The translations under genes were made by a program, and so were the position numbers. Shown here one piece after another: positions 7,657-17,152 of a DNA stretch of 64,000 nt (positions are counted from its first letter, which is position 1; the number at the start of each line of letters is the position of its first letter). The stretch is taken from contig JBBZIV010000002.1 in the NCBI GenBank assembly GCA_038405045.1, positions 310,001 through 374,000 of the forward strand, in the 5' to 3' direction. Under the pieces are notes generated by a model. It saw only the letters and a program-made list of their open reading frames with translations. It ran no database searches and was not told where the DNA came from. The DNA comes from Sporobacter sp038405045 (lineage in GTDB: Bacteria > Bacillota > Clostridia > Oscillospirales > Oscillospiraceae).

Positions 7657-8820
7657 TTGCCTGATAACCGAAACGACAATGACAGAGGCGCACGTATGGC
7701 ACACAGCAAAATGCGAAAAAAGAAGAAACGCCGGGCACTGCGGCTCGCCGTCTCCGTTTTTATCCTCGCCGCCGTCTCCCTTGTCGCCGCCGTTCTGATT
7801 AAGACTGGCAGCCTGAGCGCAGACGGTTTCCGGCGGCTTTTTTCAGGCGGCGGTACGATTACGTCGCGCTTCGCCTTTGACGCATCCAGCGGTGACGCTT
7901 TTGCTGACCTTGGCGGCAGCCTTGCCGTCTGCTCAAATGTCGGCATCGCCGTCTATGATAAAAATGGTGAAAAAACGTTCGGCGAAACAGTCGCACTGCA
8001 ATGTCCGGCCGTTGCGTCAAACGGCGAGGTTGCCGTTGCGTATGATCAGGGCGGCAGAATCTTAAAATTCTTCACCGCAGCCGGTGTCACAAAATCGTTG
8101 ACAACAAACGGTCGGATTATCGCCGCAACCGTTAGCGAAAGCGGCTATGTCGCGCTCTGCACGGAGGAGCCCGGTTATAAAGGCCTTGTGACGGTCTATA
8201 ATGCCAAGGGAGATGAGGTTTACAACCTGCACTCCGGGCAGGGATATGTTCTGGCAGCACAGGTTTCGCCGGATCATAAAAGCCTTGCCGTTCTGACGCT
8301 GACAGACAGCGGCAGCCGCATCATCTTCTTATCTTTGTCAAGCACCGATGAAAAAGCATCCTGTGCGCTGCCCGGCGAAGTGGCGCTTGGCATACAGTAT
8401 ACTGATAACAACAGTGTGCTGTTGATTTCCAGCAGTGCGCTGCGTCTCGTTCGGGATAACGGCAAGGCCGAGGTGTTAAAAGATTATACCGATAAATACC
8501 TCAAGACATTTGATAACGGGGGAGACGGCTTTGCGGTGCTCATGTTAAGCGACTATCTTGTCGGCAGCCAGGGCACACTGACGACTGTTGACGCCACCGG
8601 CAGAACACTTGGAACGCTTGAGACAACGCGAAAGGTGCTGTCCGTCTCGGCAAAGGATGACAGCGTGGCCGTTTTATACGACGACGGTCTCGTGATCTAC
8701 ACAAAGAATCTCAAGGAGCGCGTCCGCTTTGATGAGACAACGGGCTCCGTCAAAACGATTATGCGTTCGGGTGGCACAGCCCTATTAATCACAACGCATT
8801 CCGCGGCCGTCTGCGGCTGA
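7657..8820 (+). CDS. Membrane-anchored beta-propeller-like protein (DUF5711 type)
   Basis: A 387-residue protein with a very basic N-terminus (K-M-R-K-K-K-K-R-R), one transmembrane helix at about residues 29-48, and a long region of short repeating beta-strand-like blocks (for example G-E-V-A-V-A-Y-D, G-Y-V-A-L-C-T) that suggests a WD40-like propeller outside the membrane. It resembles the DUF5711 family found in Clostridia, whose role is unknown. The start is TTG at 7657 after TGAGGCAG; an ATG at 7696 (M-A-H-S-K), also with a GAGG, is a fair alternative. cvpA follows 25 bases later. Confidence 0.7.
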   Translation: MPDNRNDNDRGARMAHSKMRKKKKRRALRLAVSVFILAAVSLVAAVLIKTGSLSADGFRRLFSGGGTITSRFAFDASSGDAFADLGGSLAVCSNVGIAVYDKNGEKTFGETVALQCPAVASNGEVAVAYDQGGRILKFFTAAGVTKSLTTNGRIIAATVSESGYVALCTEEPGYKGLVTVYNAKGDEVYNLHSGQGYVLAAQVSPDHKSLAVLTLTDSGSRIIFLSLSSTDEKASCALPGEVALGIQYTDNNSVLLISSSALRLVRDNGKAEVLKDYTDKYLKTFDNGGDGFAVLMLSDYLVGSQGTLTTVDATGRTLGTLETTRKVLSVSAKDDSVAVLYDDGLVIYTKNLKERVRFDETTGSVKTIMRSGGTALLITTHSAAVCG

Positions 8821-8845
8821 TACGGACCGGAGAGGAGATTTTTGC

Positions 8846-9547
8846 TTGAGCATTGCCATTGACGTCATTCTCGTCTTACTTGTTGCGTTTTCCGCATGGA
8901 GAGGTTACAAAAACGGCTTCATCCGCGGTATCTTCGGGCTTCTTTCCATTATTGCCGCAATTTATGGCGCATCACTGGCGGCCTCGGCCTTTTCCAGTGA
9001 AGTGACCGGCATGATCGAACCGTTCGTCGCGGGCGTCGTCGACAAGGCTTCAACAGACGTGCTCAAAAGCGGTGAGGCTAAAACACAGGACGCCGTTATT
9101 AAGGAAACCGACAAAACAGACGTTTACAAGGTCAGCTTTGCGATGCTCCGAGATGTGGGTGTTGCCAAAAGCGCGGCTTCTCATCTGGCTGAAAAGGTCA
9201 GCGCAGAAATTACAACGGTTGGTCGGCAGATGACGGACTATCTGACGAGTCGCCTGAGTGATGCGCTGTCCTACGTCATAGTCTTTGCGCTGGCGTTTTT
9301 GCTGCTGACCGTTATATTCGCGTTTGTGGGGAATATTATAAACCTTGCCTTTTCGATCCCGGGCGTTGCGCTGCCGGATCAGGTCATCGGGCTGATTCTT
9401 GGCCTTGCCAAGGGCGTTCTCATCGTGTTTGCGCTGGCTGTCATTGTCCGTTATCTCGGCATTTTGTCGGCCGAGACGATTGAAAAAACGACGGTGCTGA
9501 AATACATACTCAACGTTAATCCGCTCTCAAGTATTCTCGGCGTATAA
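8846..9547 (+). CDS. CvpA family membrane protein
   Basis: A 233-residue protein with four predicted transmembrane helices (about residues 5-20, 27-48, 140-165, 180-205). The first helices match the CvpA family start (I-D-V-I-L-V-L-L-V-A, then R-G-Y-K-N-G-F-I-R-G). Members are linked to colicin V export and to envelope stress, but the molecular role is not settled. Between helices 2 and 3 is a long polar region (residues 50-135), longer than in the smallest members. TTG start, with GAGAGGAG upstream. Confidence 0.8.
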   Translation: MSIAIDVILVLLVAFSAWRGYKNGFIRGIFGLLSIIAAIYGASLAASAFSSEVTGMIEPFVAGVVDKASTDVLKSGEAKTQDAVIKETDKTDVYKVSFAMLRDVGVAKSAASHLAEKVSAEITTVGRQMTDYLTSRLSDALSYVIVFALAFLLLTVIFAFVGNIINLAFSIPGVALPDQVIGLILGLAKGVLIVFALAVIVRYLGILSAETIEKTTVLKYILNVNPLSSILGV

Positions 9548-9572
9548 CAGACTTGTGCAGTAGGTGGTGCTG

Positions 9573-10115
9573 ATGAAAAACGTACCGAACATCTTATCGA
9601 TCATCCGGATATTCCTTGTTCCCGCCTTCGTCATGATATACTTTTACGAATCGGGGGCGATCAAGGTTTACGCGGCGGCAGTCTATGCCGTGGCCTCGTT
9701 TACGGATTTTCTGGACGGATATGTCGCCAGGAAATATCATTTGATTACAAATCTCGGCAAGATCCTCGACCCGGTTGGTGATAAGCTGATGACGCTCGCT
9801 GCCCTGATCTGCATCACCATCAGCGGTGTCATACCCGTTTGGGCTGTCGTCATCGTTTTAATAAAAGAGCTGATGATGCTCATCGGCGGCTTCATCATCC
9901 GCCAAAAAAGAGGCGGAGAGATTCCGCCGTCCAATATTATTGGGAAGACTTCCACCGTTGTGTTTTTCGTGATCTGTGTTACACTGATGTTAGTTAAGGA
10001 CATACCGGAGCCTGCCGCAACGGCCATGATCTCCGCTGCCATCCTTTTGATGCTGGCGGCGCTGTTTAGCTATACTATCACCTTTATTCATATCATGAAG
10101 AAACGCGGCGGCTGA
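9573..10115 (+). CDS. pgsA: CDP-diacylglycerol--glycerol-3-phosphate 3-phosphatidyltransferase
   Basis: A 180-residue membrane enzyme making phosphatidylglycerol phosphate, the first step toward phosphatidylglycerol and cardiolipin. The CDP-alcohol phosphatidyltransferase motif D-G-x2-A-R-x8-G-x3-D-x3-D is complete (D-F-L-D-G-Y-V-A-R ... G-K-I-L-D-P-V-G-D, residues about 47-70). The protein starts M-K-N-V-P-N-I-L-S, as in the family; ATG 9573 has AGGTGG before it and is chosen over GTG 9564. Confidence 0.94.
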   Translation: MKNVPNILSIIRIFLVPAFVMIYFYESGAIKVYAAAVYAVASFTDFLDGYVARKYHLITNLGKILDPVGDKLMTLAALICITISGVIPVWAVVIVLIKELMMLIGGFIIRQKRGGEIPPSNIIGKTSTVVFFVICVTLMLVKDIPEPAATAMISAAILLMLAALFSYTITFIHIMKKRGG

Positions 10116-10157
10116 ATATATATATAATTGCAAAACAGCTTTGAAGAGGTAATCTGA

Positions 10158-12452
10158 ATGCGACCAACAATTTGTGCACGATGCAAAAAGAATGCCGCTG
10201 TGATCTTTATAACAAAAATTGAGAACGGCGTATCGACAAACGAAGGCCTGTGCTTAAAATGTGCCAAGGAACTCAATATCAAGCCGGTTGAAGATATCAT
10301 CAAAAAAATGGGGCTGACCGACGAAGACCTGGACAGTCTGACTGATGAGATGATGGAGGCTATGGGCGGCGTTGATAGTCTGACGGAATCGGAAAACGGC
10401 GAGGAGGAAGGGAAGACGGCCACCTTCCCGTTTTTGAACAGGCTCTTCAGCGGGCCGGACGATCCGGCCGCGCCGAATGAATTCCCGCGCCCCGGCCGGG
10501 AGCAAAAAGAAAAGGATTCCACTGGCCAAAACAGCAAAAAGAAAAAGTATCTGGAGAGCTACTGCATCTCTCTGACGCAGCGCGCCCGCGAGGGCAAGCT
10601 TGACCGCATGGTCGGGCGAGCGGTGGAGACGGAGCGCGTTATTCAAATTTTAAACAGGCGGCAGAAAAACAACCCCTGTCTCATCGGTGAGCCCGGCGTG
10701 GGCAAAACGGCGATTGCCGAGGGTCTGGCACAGCGCATCTGCGACGGGCAGGTGCCGTATAAGTTGCGCGACAAAGAGGTCTATCTCCTTGACCTGACGG
10801 CGCTCGTCGCCGGGACGCAGTTCCGCGGCCAGTTTGAAAGCCGCATGAAGGGCCTTATCGAGGAGATTAAAGCACAGCAGAACATCATCCTTGTGATCGA
10901 CGAGGTGCACAATCTCGTCGGCGCGGGAGATGCCGAAGGCTCGATGAATGCGGCCAATATTTTAAAGCCCGCCCTCTCGCGCGGCGAGATTCAGGTCATC
11001 GGCGCCACGACGTTTACTGAGTACAGAAAGCACATCGAAAAGGACACGGCCTTAGAGCGCCGCTTCCAGCCTGTCACCGTCAACGAGCCGTCCATTGCCG
11101 AATCGGTTGAGATCATCAAGGGCATCAAGCACTATTACGAAAAATTCCATGGTGTTATAATTTCCGATGAGATTGCCCGGCAGGCGGTCGTCCTCTCCGA
11201 GCGGTACATTACCGACCGCTTCCTGCCGGATAAGGCGATTGACCTCATTGACGAGGCCTGCTCTGATATGAATCTGAAAAGCGAGCAGATCGCCCGTATG
11301 GATATGATCCGCAAGGAAAAGGCAGACCTATTGAAAGAGCGTGAGCTTCTGTTGTCGAGCGCGGAGAGTGGGGATGACTATGCCCGTCTTGCCACGATCC
11401 GCAGCCGTGATATGCAGATATCTGATGAGCTGGCGCGCCTGGAGACGAAGGGAAACCCAGAGCTCACCATTGATAACCTTGCCCGCGTGATCGAGCTATG
11501 GACAAAAATTCCCGCAGCGAGTATCCGCGAGGACGAATATAAGCGCCTCAACGAGCTCGATAAGCGCCTGAAAACGCACATTATCGGGCAGGACGAGGCG
11601 GTAGATGCCGTCTGTGCCGCCATCCGCCGCAACCGCGTCGGCATATCGGCAAAACATAAGCCGGTCTCCTTCATCTTCATCGGCTCGACGGGCGTGGGCA
11701 AAACCGAGCTTGTCAAGCGCCTGGCGGAAGACTTGTTCGACGCGCCGGAGGCTCTCATCCGGCTTGACATGTCGGAGTTTATGGAAAAGCACGCCGTCTC
11801 GCGCATTATCGGCTCGCCCCCGGGCTATGTGGGATACGACGAGGCGGGACAGCTGACGGAGAAAATCCGGCGGCGGCCTTACAGTGTCATCTTATTTGAC
11901 GAAATTGAAAAGGCACACCCAGACGTGATGAATATCCTCCTTCAGATTCTGGACGACGGCCATATTACCGATGCACACGGCCGCACCGTTAACTTTGAAA
12001 ACACCGTCATCATCATGACGACGAACGCCGGCAGCGACCGGAAGGATGGGGCCGTCGGCTTTAACCGCTCGATCAATGAGCAGGGGAAGGAAAAAGCCAT
12101 CAAGGCGCTCAACGATTTCCTGCGCCCGGAATTCATCAACCGTATCGACGAGCTCGTCTACTTCAATCATCTTTCCGAAGAGGACTTCAAGAAGATCGCC
12201 CGCCTCATGCTTGACGAGCTGCGTGATGTGATGCTTGAGAAGAAGCTTGAACTCCAGTATGACGACAGCCTTATTGATTATCTTGTCAAAAAGTCGTTTT
12301 CACAAACATACGGCGCCCGCAATCTCCGCCGCCTCATCCAACGTGAGGTGGAAGACCGGATCGCCTCAGAGATCATCGCCAATTATACCCGCCAGACGAG
12401 CCGCATTGGCCTCACCGCCGTCAGCGGCGAGATTGAGATCCTGGCTGCTTAA
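10158..12452 (+). CDS. clpE: ClpE-like AAA+ unfoldase with N-terminal zinc finger
   Basis: A 764-residue two-ring Clp ATPase. The N-terminus carries a zinc finger (Cys6-x2-Cys9 and Cys32-x2-Cys35) instead of the ClpC N-domain, as in ClpE and in McsA. After an acidic linker (about residues 50-130) come AAA1 (Walker A G-E-P-G-V-G-K-T near 177), a middle region near 385-425, AAA2 (Walker A G-S-T-G-V-G-K-T near 512; Walker B I-L-F-D-E-I-E), and a V-G-F tripeptide near 632, the kind of loop that docks on ClpP. It therefore probably unfolds proteins for degradation. It is transcribed with pgsA or from its own promoter; a bidirectional terminator follows. A MecA-like adaptor gene is nearby. The symbol is by domain architecture. 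Confidence 0.82.
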   Translation: MRPTICARCKKNAAVIFITKIENGVSTNEGLCLKCAKELNIKPVEDIIKKMGLTDEDLDSLTDEMMEAMGGVDSLTESENGEEEGKTATFPFLNRLFSGPDDPAAPNEFPRPGREQKEKDSTGQNSKKKKYLESYCISLTQRAREGKLDRMVGRAVETERVIQILNRRQKNNPCLIGEPGVGKTAIAEGLAQRICDGQVPYKLRDKEVYLLDLTALVAGTQFRGQFESRMKGLIEEIKAQQNIILVIDEVHNLVGAGDAEGSMNAANILKPALSRGEIQVIGATTFTEYRKHIEKDTALERRFQPVTVNEPSIAESVEIIKGIKHYYEKFHGVIISDEIARQAVVLSERYITDRFLPDKAIDLIDEACSDMNLKSEQIARMDMIRKEKADLLKERELLLSSAESGDDYARLATIRSRDMQISDELARLETKGNPELTIDNLARVIELWTKIPAASIREDEYKRLNELDKRLKTHIIGQDEAVDAVCAAIRRNRVGISAKHKPVSFIFIGSTGVGKTELVKRLAEDLFDAPEALIRLDMSEFMEKHAVSRIIGSPPGYVGYDEAGQLTEKIRRRPYSVILFDEIEKAHPDVMNILLQILDDGHITDAHGRTVNFENTVIIMTTNAGSDRKDGAVGFNRSINEQGKEKAIKALNDFLRPEFINRIDELVYFNHLSEEDFKKIARLMLDELRDVMLEKKLELQYDDSLIDYLVKKSFSQTYGARNLRRLIQREVEDRIASEIIANYTRQTSRIGLTAVSGEIEILAA

Positions 12453-12477
12453 TGAGCCTTTAGATTGATTGCATGAA

Positions 12478-12514
12478 AAGATGGTAGACACGTTTTGTGC
12501 CTACCATCTTTTTT
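12478..12514. terminator. Bidirectional terminator between clpE and the DUF896 gene
   Basis: AAGATGGTAG-A-CAC pairs with GTG-C-CTACCATCTT around GTTTT, with T-runs on both sides (TTTTTT on the plus strand, TTTT on the minus). It serves clpE on the plus strand and the convergent gene at 12537. Confidence 0.85.
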
Positions 12515-12536
12515 GCTGTTTAAAAGCCCTATTTCT

Positions 12537-12749
12537 TCATGATGATTTCTCCCGGCGCTTGAGCTTTTCCTTCGTGCCGTCCGGGCGCTCTATGACGGTG
12601 TTGTCAAGCGTTTCTTCGAGGCAGGCGCGGAAGGCCGCGACGTATTCCGCGCGCAGTTTTTTCTGCTCGGCACACTCCTCAGGCGATAGGGCACATTCCC
12701 TCGACTTGCGGGAGAGCTCGTTGATGCGGTCGATTTTAGATTGATCCAT
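12537..12749 (-). CDS. DUF896 (YnzC/YnaC) family protein
   Basis: A 70-residue charged helical protein matching the DUF896 family: K-I-D-R-I-N-E-L-S-R-K-S near the start, E-Q-K-K-L-R-A-E-Y-V-A-A-F-R in the middle and a C-terminal V-I-E-R-P-D-G-T. In Bacillus the family has small SOS-linked members whose role is unclear. It starts 8 bases after the asnS stop with AGGAGC upstream, so it is co-transcribed with asnS. Confidence 0.88.
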   Translation of the reverse strand: MDQSKIDRINELSRKSRECALSPEECAEQKKLRAEYVAAFRACLEETLDNTVIERPDGTKEKLKRREKSS

Positions 12750-12757
12750 AAATGCTC

Positions 12758-14134
12758 CTAAAAGATGAGATTTCCTGGTGTGCGGGGATACGGGATCGTA
12801 TCGCGGATGTTGCTGATGCCGGTCAGATACATCACAAGTCGCTCCAAACCGACACCGAAACCGGCGTGCGGGACAGAGCCGAAGCGCCGCAAGTCCGTAT
12901 ACCAGGAGAGCGCATCGGCGGGAACGTTCATCTCTTGCATGCGGCGTAAAAGCAGATCATGGCGCTCCTCACGCTGGGAGCCGCCGATGAGCTCGCCGAC
13001 GCCGGGCACTAAGAGGTCGCAGGCGGCAACCGTCTTCCCGTCGTCATTCAAACGCATGTAAAAGGCCTTGATGTCCTTCGGATAATCGGTGATAAAGACA
13101 GGGCCTTGCGCAACTTTTTCGCAGATATAGCGCTCGTGCTCCGTTTTAAGATCGGCACCCCACTCGACGGGGTAGCGGAAGATCTCGCCGGACTTTTTCA
13201 GGCGATCAATCGCCTCAGTATAGGTGATGACCTGAAAGGGCGTGTCGGCCACCGCCTGCAAGCGGCTCACGAGTGATTTGTCCTTGTCAATAAAATCGTT
13301 AAAGAAGCGCAGCTCCGCCCCTGCCCCCTGGAGGACAGTTTTCACACAGGATCGGATAAGTTCTTCCATAACGGCCATGTCGTCGTCAAGGTCGGCAAAC
13401 GCCATCTCCGGCTCGGCCATCCAAAATTCGCTGGCGTGCGTCGTCGTGTTGGAATTTTCCGCCCGAAAGGTTGGGCCGAAGGAATAGACCTTGTCACAGC
13501 TGAGTGCAAACGGCTCAATGTGCAGCTGGCCGGATACGGTCAGGCAGGCATGGCGGCCAAAAAAATCCTTTTCATAGTCGCTGTCGGCGCGCGTCGTGAC
13601 GGTAAAGACTTCGCCCGCGCCCTCGGCGTCATTGCCGGTGATGATGGGCGGCGTGATATAAAGAAAGCCATGTGACTGCAGATACGCGTGGACCGCACCA
13701 AAGACGAGAGAACGTACCCGAAAGAGGGCGGAAAACGTGTTCGTACGCGGCCTTAAGTGCGGCATTTCCCGGAGGAACTCGAGGGAATGCCGCTTTTTTT
13801 GCATCGGATAATCCGGGTCACACCCGCCGAATAGCGTTATAGCCGCCGCGCGGACTTCAAAGGGCTGCTTGGCCCCCGGCGTCGCAACAAATCGGCCGGA
13901 GACACGAATGGCGGCCCCTGTTGGAAAGTTTGAAGCGTCCTTCAATATATTGTTTTCGTCCATATCATAGACGATTTGACAGCCTAAGAAGCACGACCCG
14001 TCGTTTAAATCGATAAAACCGATATGGCCGTTATCTCTGTTTGTACGAATCCAGCCGCGCAGGTCAACATCGGCACCGTCAGCGGGCGGCTGCTTGAAAA
14101 GATCGTCTATGAGCGTGTATTGATCGCGTATCAT
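12758..14134 (-). CDS. asnS: Asparagine--tRNA ligase
   Basis: A 458-residue class IIb tRNA synthetase that charges tRNA-Asn. An OB-fold anticodon domain occupies about residues 20-110, followed by the catalytic core: motif 2 is F-R-A-E-N-S-N-T-T-T-H-A-S-E-F-W, characteristic of AsnRS rather than AspRS, and motif 3 is G-F-G-V-G-L-E-R-L. The frame is open further upstream, but the ATG at 14134 with GAGGTG before it gives the usual length. Its presence means direct Asn-tRNA charging is possible here. Confidence 0.96.
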   Translation of the reverse strand: MIRDQYTLIDDLFKQPPADGADVDLRGWIRTNRDNGHIGFIDLNDGSCFLGCQIVYDMDENNILKDASNFPTGAAIRVSGRFVATPGAKQPFEVRAAAITLFGGCDPDYPMQKKRHSLEFLREMPHLRPRTNTFSALFRVRSLVFGAVHAYLQSHGFLYITPPIITGNDAEGAGEVFTVTTRADSDYEKDFFGRHACLTVSGQLHIEPFALSCDKVYSFGPTFRAENSNTTTHASEFWMAEPEMAFADLDDDMAVMEELIRSCVKTVLQGAGAELRFFNDFIDKDKSLVSRLQAVADTPFQVITYTEAIDRLKKSGEIFRYPVEWGADLKTEHERYICEKVAQGPVFITDYPKDIKAFYMRLNDDGKTVAACDLLVPGVGELIGGSQREERHDLLLRRMQEMNVPADALSWYTDLRRFGSVPHAGFGVGLERLVMYLTGISNIRDTIPYPRTPGNLIF

Positions 14135-14209
14135 CTGCTCTGTCACCTCATAATTGCATCCGTCGGGGCCGCGTCGCCCCGCTTTTATTATTATCGGCGC
14201 GCTTCGCCT

Positions 14210-14250
14210 AAGAGTCAATACCGCGTGGTCGGGAATACAATAAAATATTA
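14210..14250 (+). promoter_or_regulatory. Possible sporulation-type promoter of the LysM/GH18 gene
   Basis: GTCAATA followed about 12 bases later by GAATACAAT (ending near 14242) resembles the sigma-E consensus more than sigma-A. The call is weak: it rests on one -10-like match and on the spore-type product of the gene. Confidence 0.3.
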
Positions 14251-14282
14251 TGCCATGTCAATTGGCAGAAAGGATGATCATA

Positions 14283-15560
14283 TTGACCATATACACCGTC
14301 AGGCGGGGTGACAGCCTGTATGCTATTGCCAATAAATATGGCGTATCGGTTGACACGCTCGTCTATGACAATCAGATTCGCGACCCGCTGCGCCTTGTGG
14401 AGGGCCAGGCGCTCTTCATCCCCGTGACGAGCGTTGCCTATCAGGTGAAGCCCGGCGATAGCCTTTATACCATCGCGCGTACTTATGGCACGAGTGTCGC
14501 CGCCCTTGTCGCCGCCAATCCGTCCCTGACGGACCGTTCCAGATTATACCCCGGCCAGACGATCACCATACCGTTCCCGGACGTCATGCTCGGTTCTGTC
14601 AGTGTCAACGGTTTTACCGTCACCGCACCGGAGGAGACGTTGCGGCAATCGTATCCATCTCTGACGTACATAAGCCTCTTTTCCTGGATGGCCGATGAAG
14701 GCGGCGGTATCACGCCGGTCAATGACGATGCGCTCCGGCAAGAGGCCAGACGCGCCGGTGTCGCGCCGATGCTGTGTGTCACCAATATCCGCCCGACCGG
14801 CGGCTTTTCCAGCGACATCGCCCACGCGCTTTTAACAGATGAAACGGTGCAGGATATATTTATTACGAACATGATGGCGGCGCTCCGGCAGCGGAATTAT
14901 GAAGGCGTCATCTTCGATCTTGAGTATATCTATCCCTACGACCGCGAAAGCTACAATCAGTTTTTACGCCGTGTCGTCCCGATGCTGCATAACGAGGGAT
15001 ACATCGTCATGACGGCCATCGCCCCGAAGCTCTCGGCATCACAGGTCGGTACGCTGTATGAGGCGCATGACTATCCCGTACACGGTGCGCTCGTTGATTT
15101 TGTCATCATCATGACGTATGAATGGGGGTATATCGCCGGACCGGCGATGGCAGTTGCCCCGATCGATCAGGTTCGGAAAGTGCTTGATTACGCCGTCACC
15201 GCTATTCCGGCGCGTAAAATTCTGATGGGGATGCCGAATTACGGGTATGACTGGACACTGCCATTTGTGCAGGGGTCGACTGCTAAGCCGCTTTCAAACA
15301 CCGAGGCGGTTGAACTGGCTTCAGACGTGGGCGCCCTTATACGCTACGATGAAAAGTCGCAGGCACCATTTTTCAACTATTATGACCGGCAAGGTAAGCG
15401 GCACGAGGTGTGGTTTGACGACGCGCGCAGTATTCAGGCAAGGCTCCGGCTCATGAATGAATATGGCCTTGGCGGCTTGAGTTACTGGACGCTAGACGAT
15501 CTCTTCAGAGCACAATTTCTCGTGCTCAACGCGATGTACCGCGTCAACAAGGTCGTCTGA
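14283..15560 (+). CDS. LysM-GH18 spore cortex/germination protein (YaaH/SleL type)
   Basis: A 425-residue protein with two LysM peptidoglycan-binding motifs (about residues 2-45, I-Y-T-V-R-R-G-D-S-L, and 53-97, Y-Q-V-K-P-G-D-S-L) and a GH18 glycosidase-like barrel (about 105-415). The barrel's acidic strand reads G-V-I-F-D-L-E-Y-I, where Glu is the expected acid catalyst, and a late W-T-L-D-D-L-F closes the barrel. The architecture matches YaaH and SleL, spore-coat-associated enzymes that act on cortex N-acetylglucosamine. TTG 14283 is chosen because the LysM domain begins there and AAAGGA lies eight bases upstream. No signal peptide is seen, as is usual for proteins loaded onto spores from the mother cell. 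Confidence 0.85.
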   Translation: MTIYTVRRGDSLYAIANKYGVSVDTLVYDNQIRDPLRLVEGQALFIPVTSVAYQVKPGDSLYTIARTYGTSVAALVAANPSLTDRSRLYPGQTITIPFPDVMLGSVSVNGFTVTAPEETLRQSYPSLTYISLFSWMADEGGGITPVNDDALRQEARRAGVAPMLCVTNIRPTGGFSSDIAHALLTDETVQDIFITNMMAALRQRNYEGVIFDLEYIYPYDRESYNQFLRRVVPMLHNEGYIVMTAIAPKLSASQVGTLYEAHDYPVHGALVDFVIIMTYEWGYIAGPAMAVAPIDQVRKVLDYAVTAIPARKILMGMPNYGYDWTLPFVQGSTAKPLSNTEAVELASDVGALIRYDEKSQAPFFNYYDRQGKRHEVWFDDARSIQARLRLMNEYGLGGLSYWTLDDLFRAQFLVLNAMYRVNKVV

Positions 15561-15687
15561 GGGCGGCGCTCAAACGGGGACAGACCGCCGCGTACCGGCC
15601 GCAACACCGCCGGTTTTATAGGCGCTTTGTCCCCTTCCGTCAGGCGGCGGCTGCTTGAATAAGTGTGCTCATTTTGCGGAAGATTGC

Positions 15688-15716
15688 TTGTCGAAAACCA
15701 TAAAATGTGGTATACT
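15688..15716 (+). promoter_or_regulatory. Sigma-A promoter of pyrB
   Basis: TTGTCG at 15688-15693 and TATACT at 15711-15716 with a 17-base spacer. The leader to the start codon is about 27 bases, too short for a PyrR attenuator. Confidence 0.7.
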
Positions 15717-15749
15717 TTTAAAAATATTGACACGGGGAGGCGAGATGTT

Positions 15750-16808
15750 TTGGCACTGCGGCATCTCATCAGCATTGAGGATGTCACCGTATCGTGGTGG
15801 GACGAGCTATACGCCCTCTGCTGCGACATCATCGCACATCCGAACGACTTTAGCCTCTCCTGCAGCGGCAGGGTAATGGCCTCGCTCTTTTACGAGCCGA
15901 GCACGCGGACGAATTTCTCCTTTCAGTCGGCCATGATGCGTCTTGGCGGCAGTGTTTTCGGCTTTTCCGAGCCGAGCGCGACGTCAACGGCCAAGGGGGA
16001 ATCGCTCGCCGATACGGTGCGCATGATGAGCTCTTACGCCGACACCATCGTCATCCGCAGCCCGCATGAGGGCGCGGCGCTCGCGGCATCGCTTTACTCC
16101 GAGGTGCCGATTATTAATGCCGGTGACGGCGGCCATTTCCACCCGACCCAAACGCTGACGGATCTTACGACGATTTCGCAAAAGCGCGGCGGTATCAAGA
16201 ATCTTCACGTCGGGCTCTGCGGCGATTTGAAAAACGGGCGGACGGTGCACTCGCTCATTCTGGCGCTTTCCAAATTCCCGGACATTAAGTTTTACCTCAT
16301 AGCCCCGCGCGAGCTGGCCATGCCGGACTATATGACGGAGCATTTAAAGGCCAACCATCAGAACTTTGTCGAAGTGACCAATCTGGAAGAGACGCTGCCG
16401 GAGCTTGACGTTTTGTATATGACACGCATCCAGCGTGAGCGGTTTAATGATCCTGCCGAGTTCGAGCGGCTTAAAAGCATTTACGTTCTGACGCGGGATA
16501 AGCTCCGTCACGCCAAGGCGGACATGCTCGTTATGCACCCGCTGCCACGGCTGGACGAAATCGCGCGCGACGTGGACGACGACCCGCGTGCCGTTTACTT
16601 TGAGCAGGCGCGCTACGGTATGTTTATCCGCATGGCGCTGCTTTATAAAATGAGCCATTTCGAGCGGCGGGCCACAGGCCCGGCCGGTTTCGACACGCCG
16701 CGCTGCTGCCAAAATCCCAGATGTATTACAGCCTCTGAGCTCTATTTGCCGCCGCTTGTTAAAGCGGGCAGCTGCGCCTACTGTGATAAAAAGATATTGA
16801 CATTTTAA
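15750..16808 (+). CDS. pyrB: Aspartate carbamoyltransferase with fused C-terminal zinc module
   Basis: Catalyses carbamoyl phosphate plus aspartate to carbamoylaspartate, the second step of UMP synthesis. The catalytic chain covers about residues 1-305: carbamoyl phosphate loop P-S-T-R-T-N-F, K-G-E-S, H-P-T-Q and H-P-L-P-R are all present. The last 33 residues hold Cys320-x4-Cys325 and Cys342-x2-Cys345, with N-P-R-C-I-T and C-A-Y-C-D-K resembling the zinc domain of the PyrI regulatory chain, but the nucleotide-binding domain of PyrI is missing. TTG 15750 follows GGGGAGG; the open frame continues to 15663. pyrC and pyrF lie 20 kb away. Confidence 0.92.
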   Translation: MALRHLISIEDVTVSWWDELYALCCDIIAHPNDFSLSCSGRVMASLFYEPSTRTNFSFQSAMMRLGGSVFGFSEPSATSTAKGESLADTVRMMSSYADTIVIRSPHEGAALAASLYSEVPIINAGDGGHFHPTQTLTDLTTISQKRGGIKNLHVGLCGDLKNGRTVHSLILALSKFPDIKFYLIAPRELAMPDYMTEHLKANHQNFVEVTNLEETLPELDVLYMTRIQRERFNDPAEFERLKSIYVLTRDKLRHAKADMLVMHPLPRLDEIARDVDDDPRAVYFEQARYGMFIRMALLYKMSHFERRATGPAGFDTPRCCQNPRCITASELYLPPLVKAGSCAYCDKKILTF

Positions 16809-16825
16809 TGGCCGAATGCTATTAT
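16797..16825 (+). promoter_or_regulatory. Promoter of the five-tRNA cluster
   Basis: TTGACA at 16797-16802 and TATTAT at 16820-16825 with a 17-base spacer. The -35 box lies within the last codons of pyrB. Confidence 0.7.
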
Positions 16826-16933
16826 TTTTAAGCCGTCGTTTTACGGCCGCGTTACAAAAAACCGGCCTTCGCGCAGGCAGCTGCCGCTGCGTCTGGGCGA
16901 AGCGGAGGAGCGCCGTTTCAGTTTCCGACGCAT

Positions 16934-17007
<74 letters not shown>

Positions 17008-17039
17008 ATCAATTTAAAGTAGACGGCGTTTTTTAATAC

Positions 17040-17116
17040 GCGCCAATAGCTCAGTAGGATAGAGCAACTGCCTTCTAAGCAGTAGGTCAGGGGTTCGAAT
17101 CCCTTTTGGCGTGCCA
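17040..17116 (+). tRNA. tRNA-Arg (anticodon TCT)
   Basis: Acceptor GCGCCAA pairs with TTGGCGT (one G-T wobble), the anticodon stem ACTGC/GCAGT encloses CTTCTAA, the T-loop is TTCGAAT and the CCA end is encoded. Confidence 0.96.
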
Positions 17117-17152
17117 GCAGGGCCAAAAAGGGAATGATTTCATTCCCCAAAT

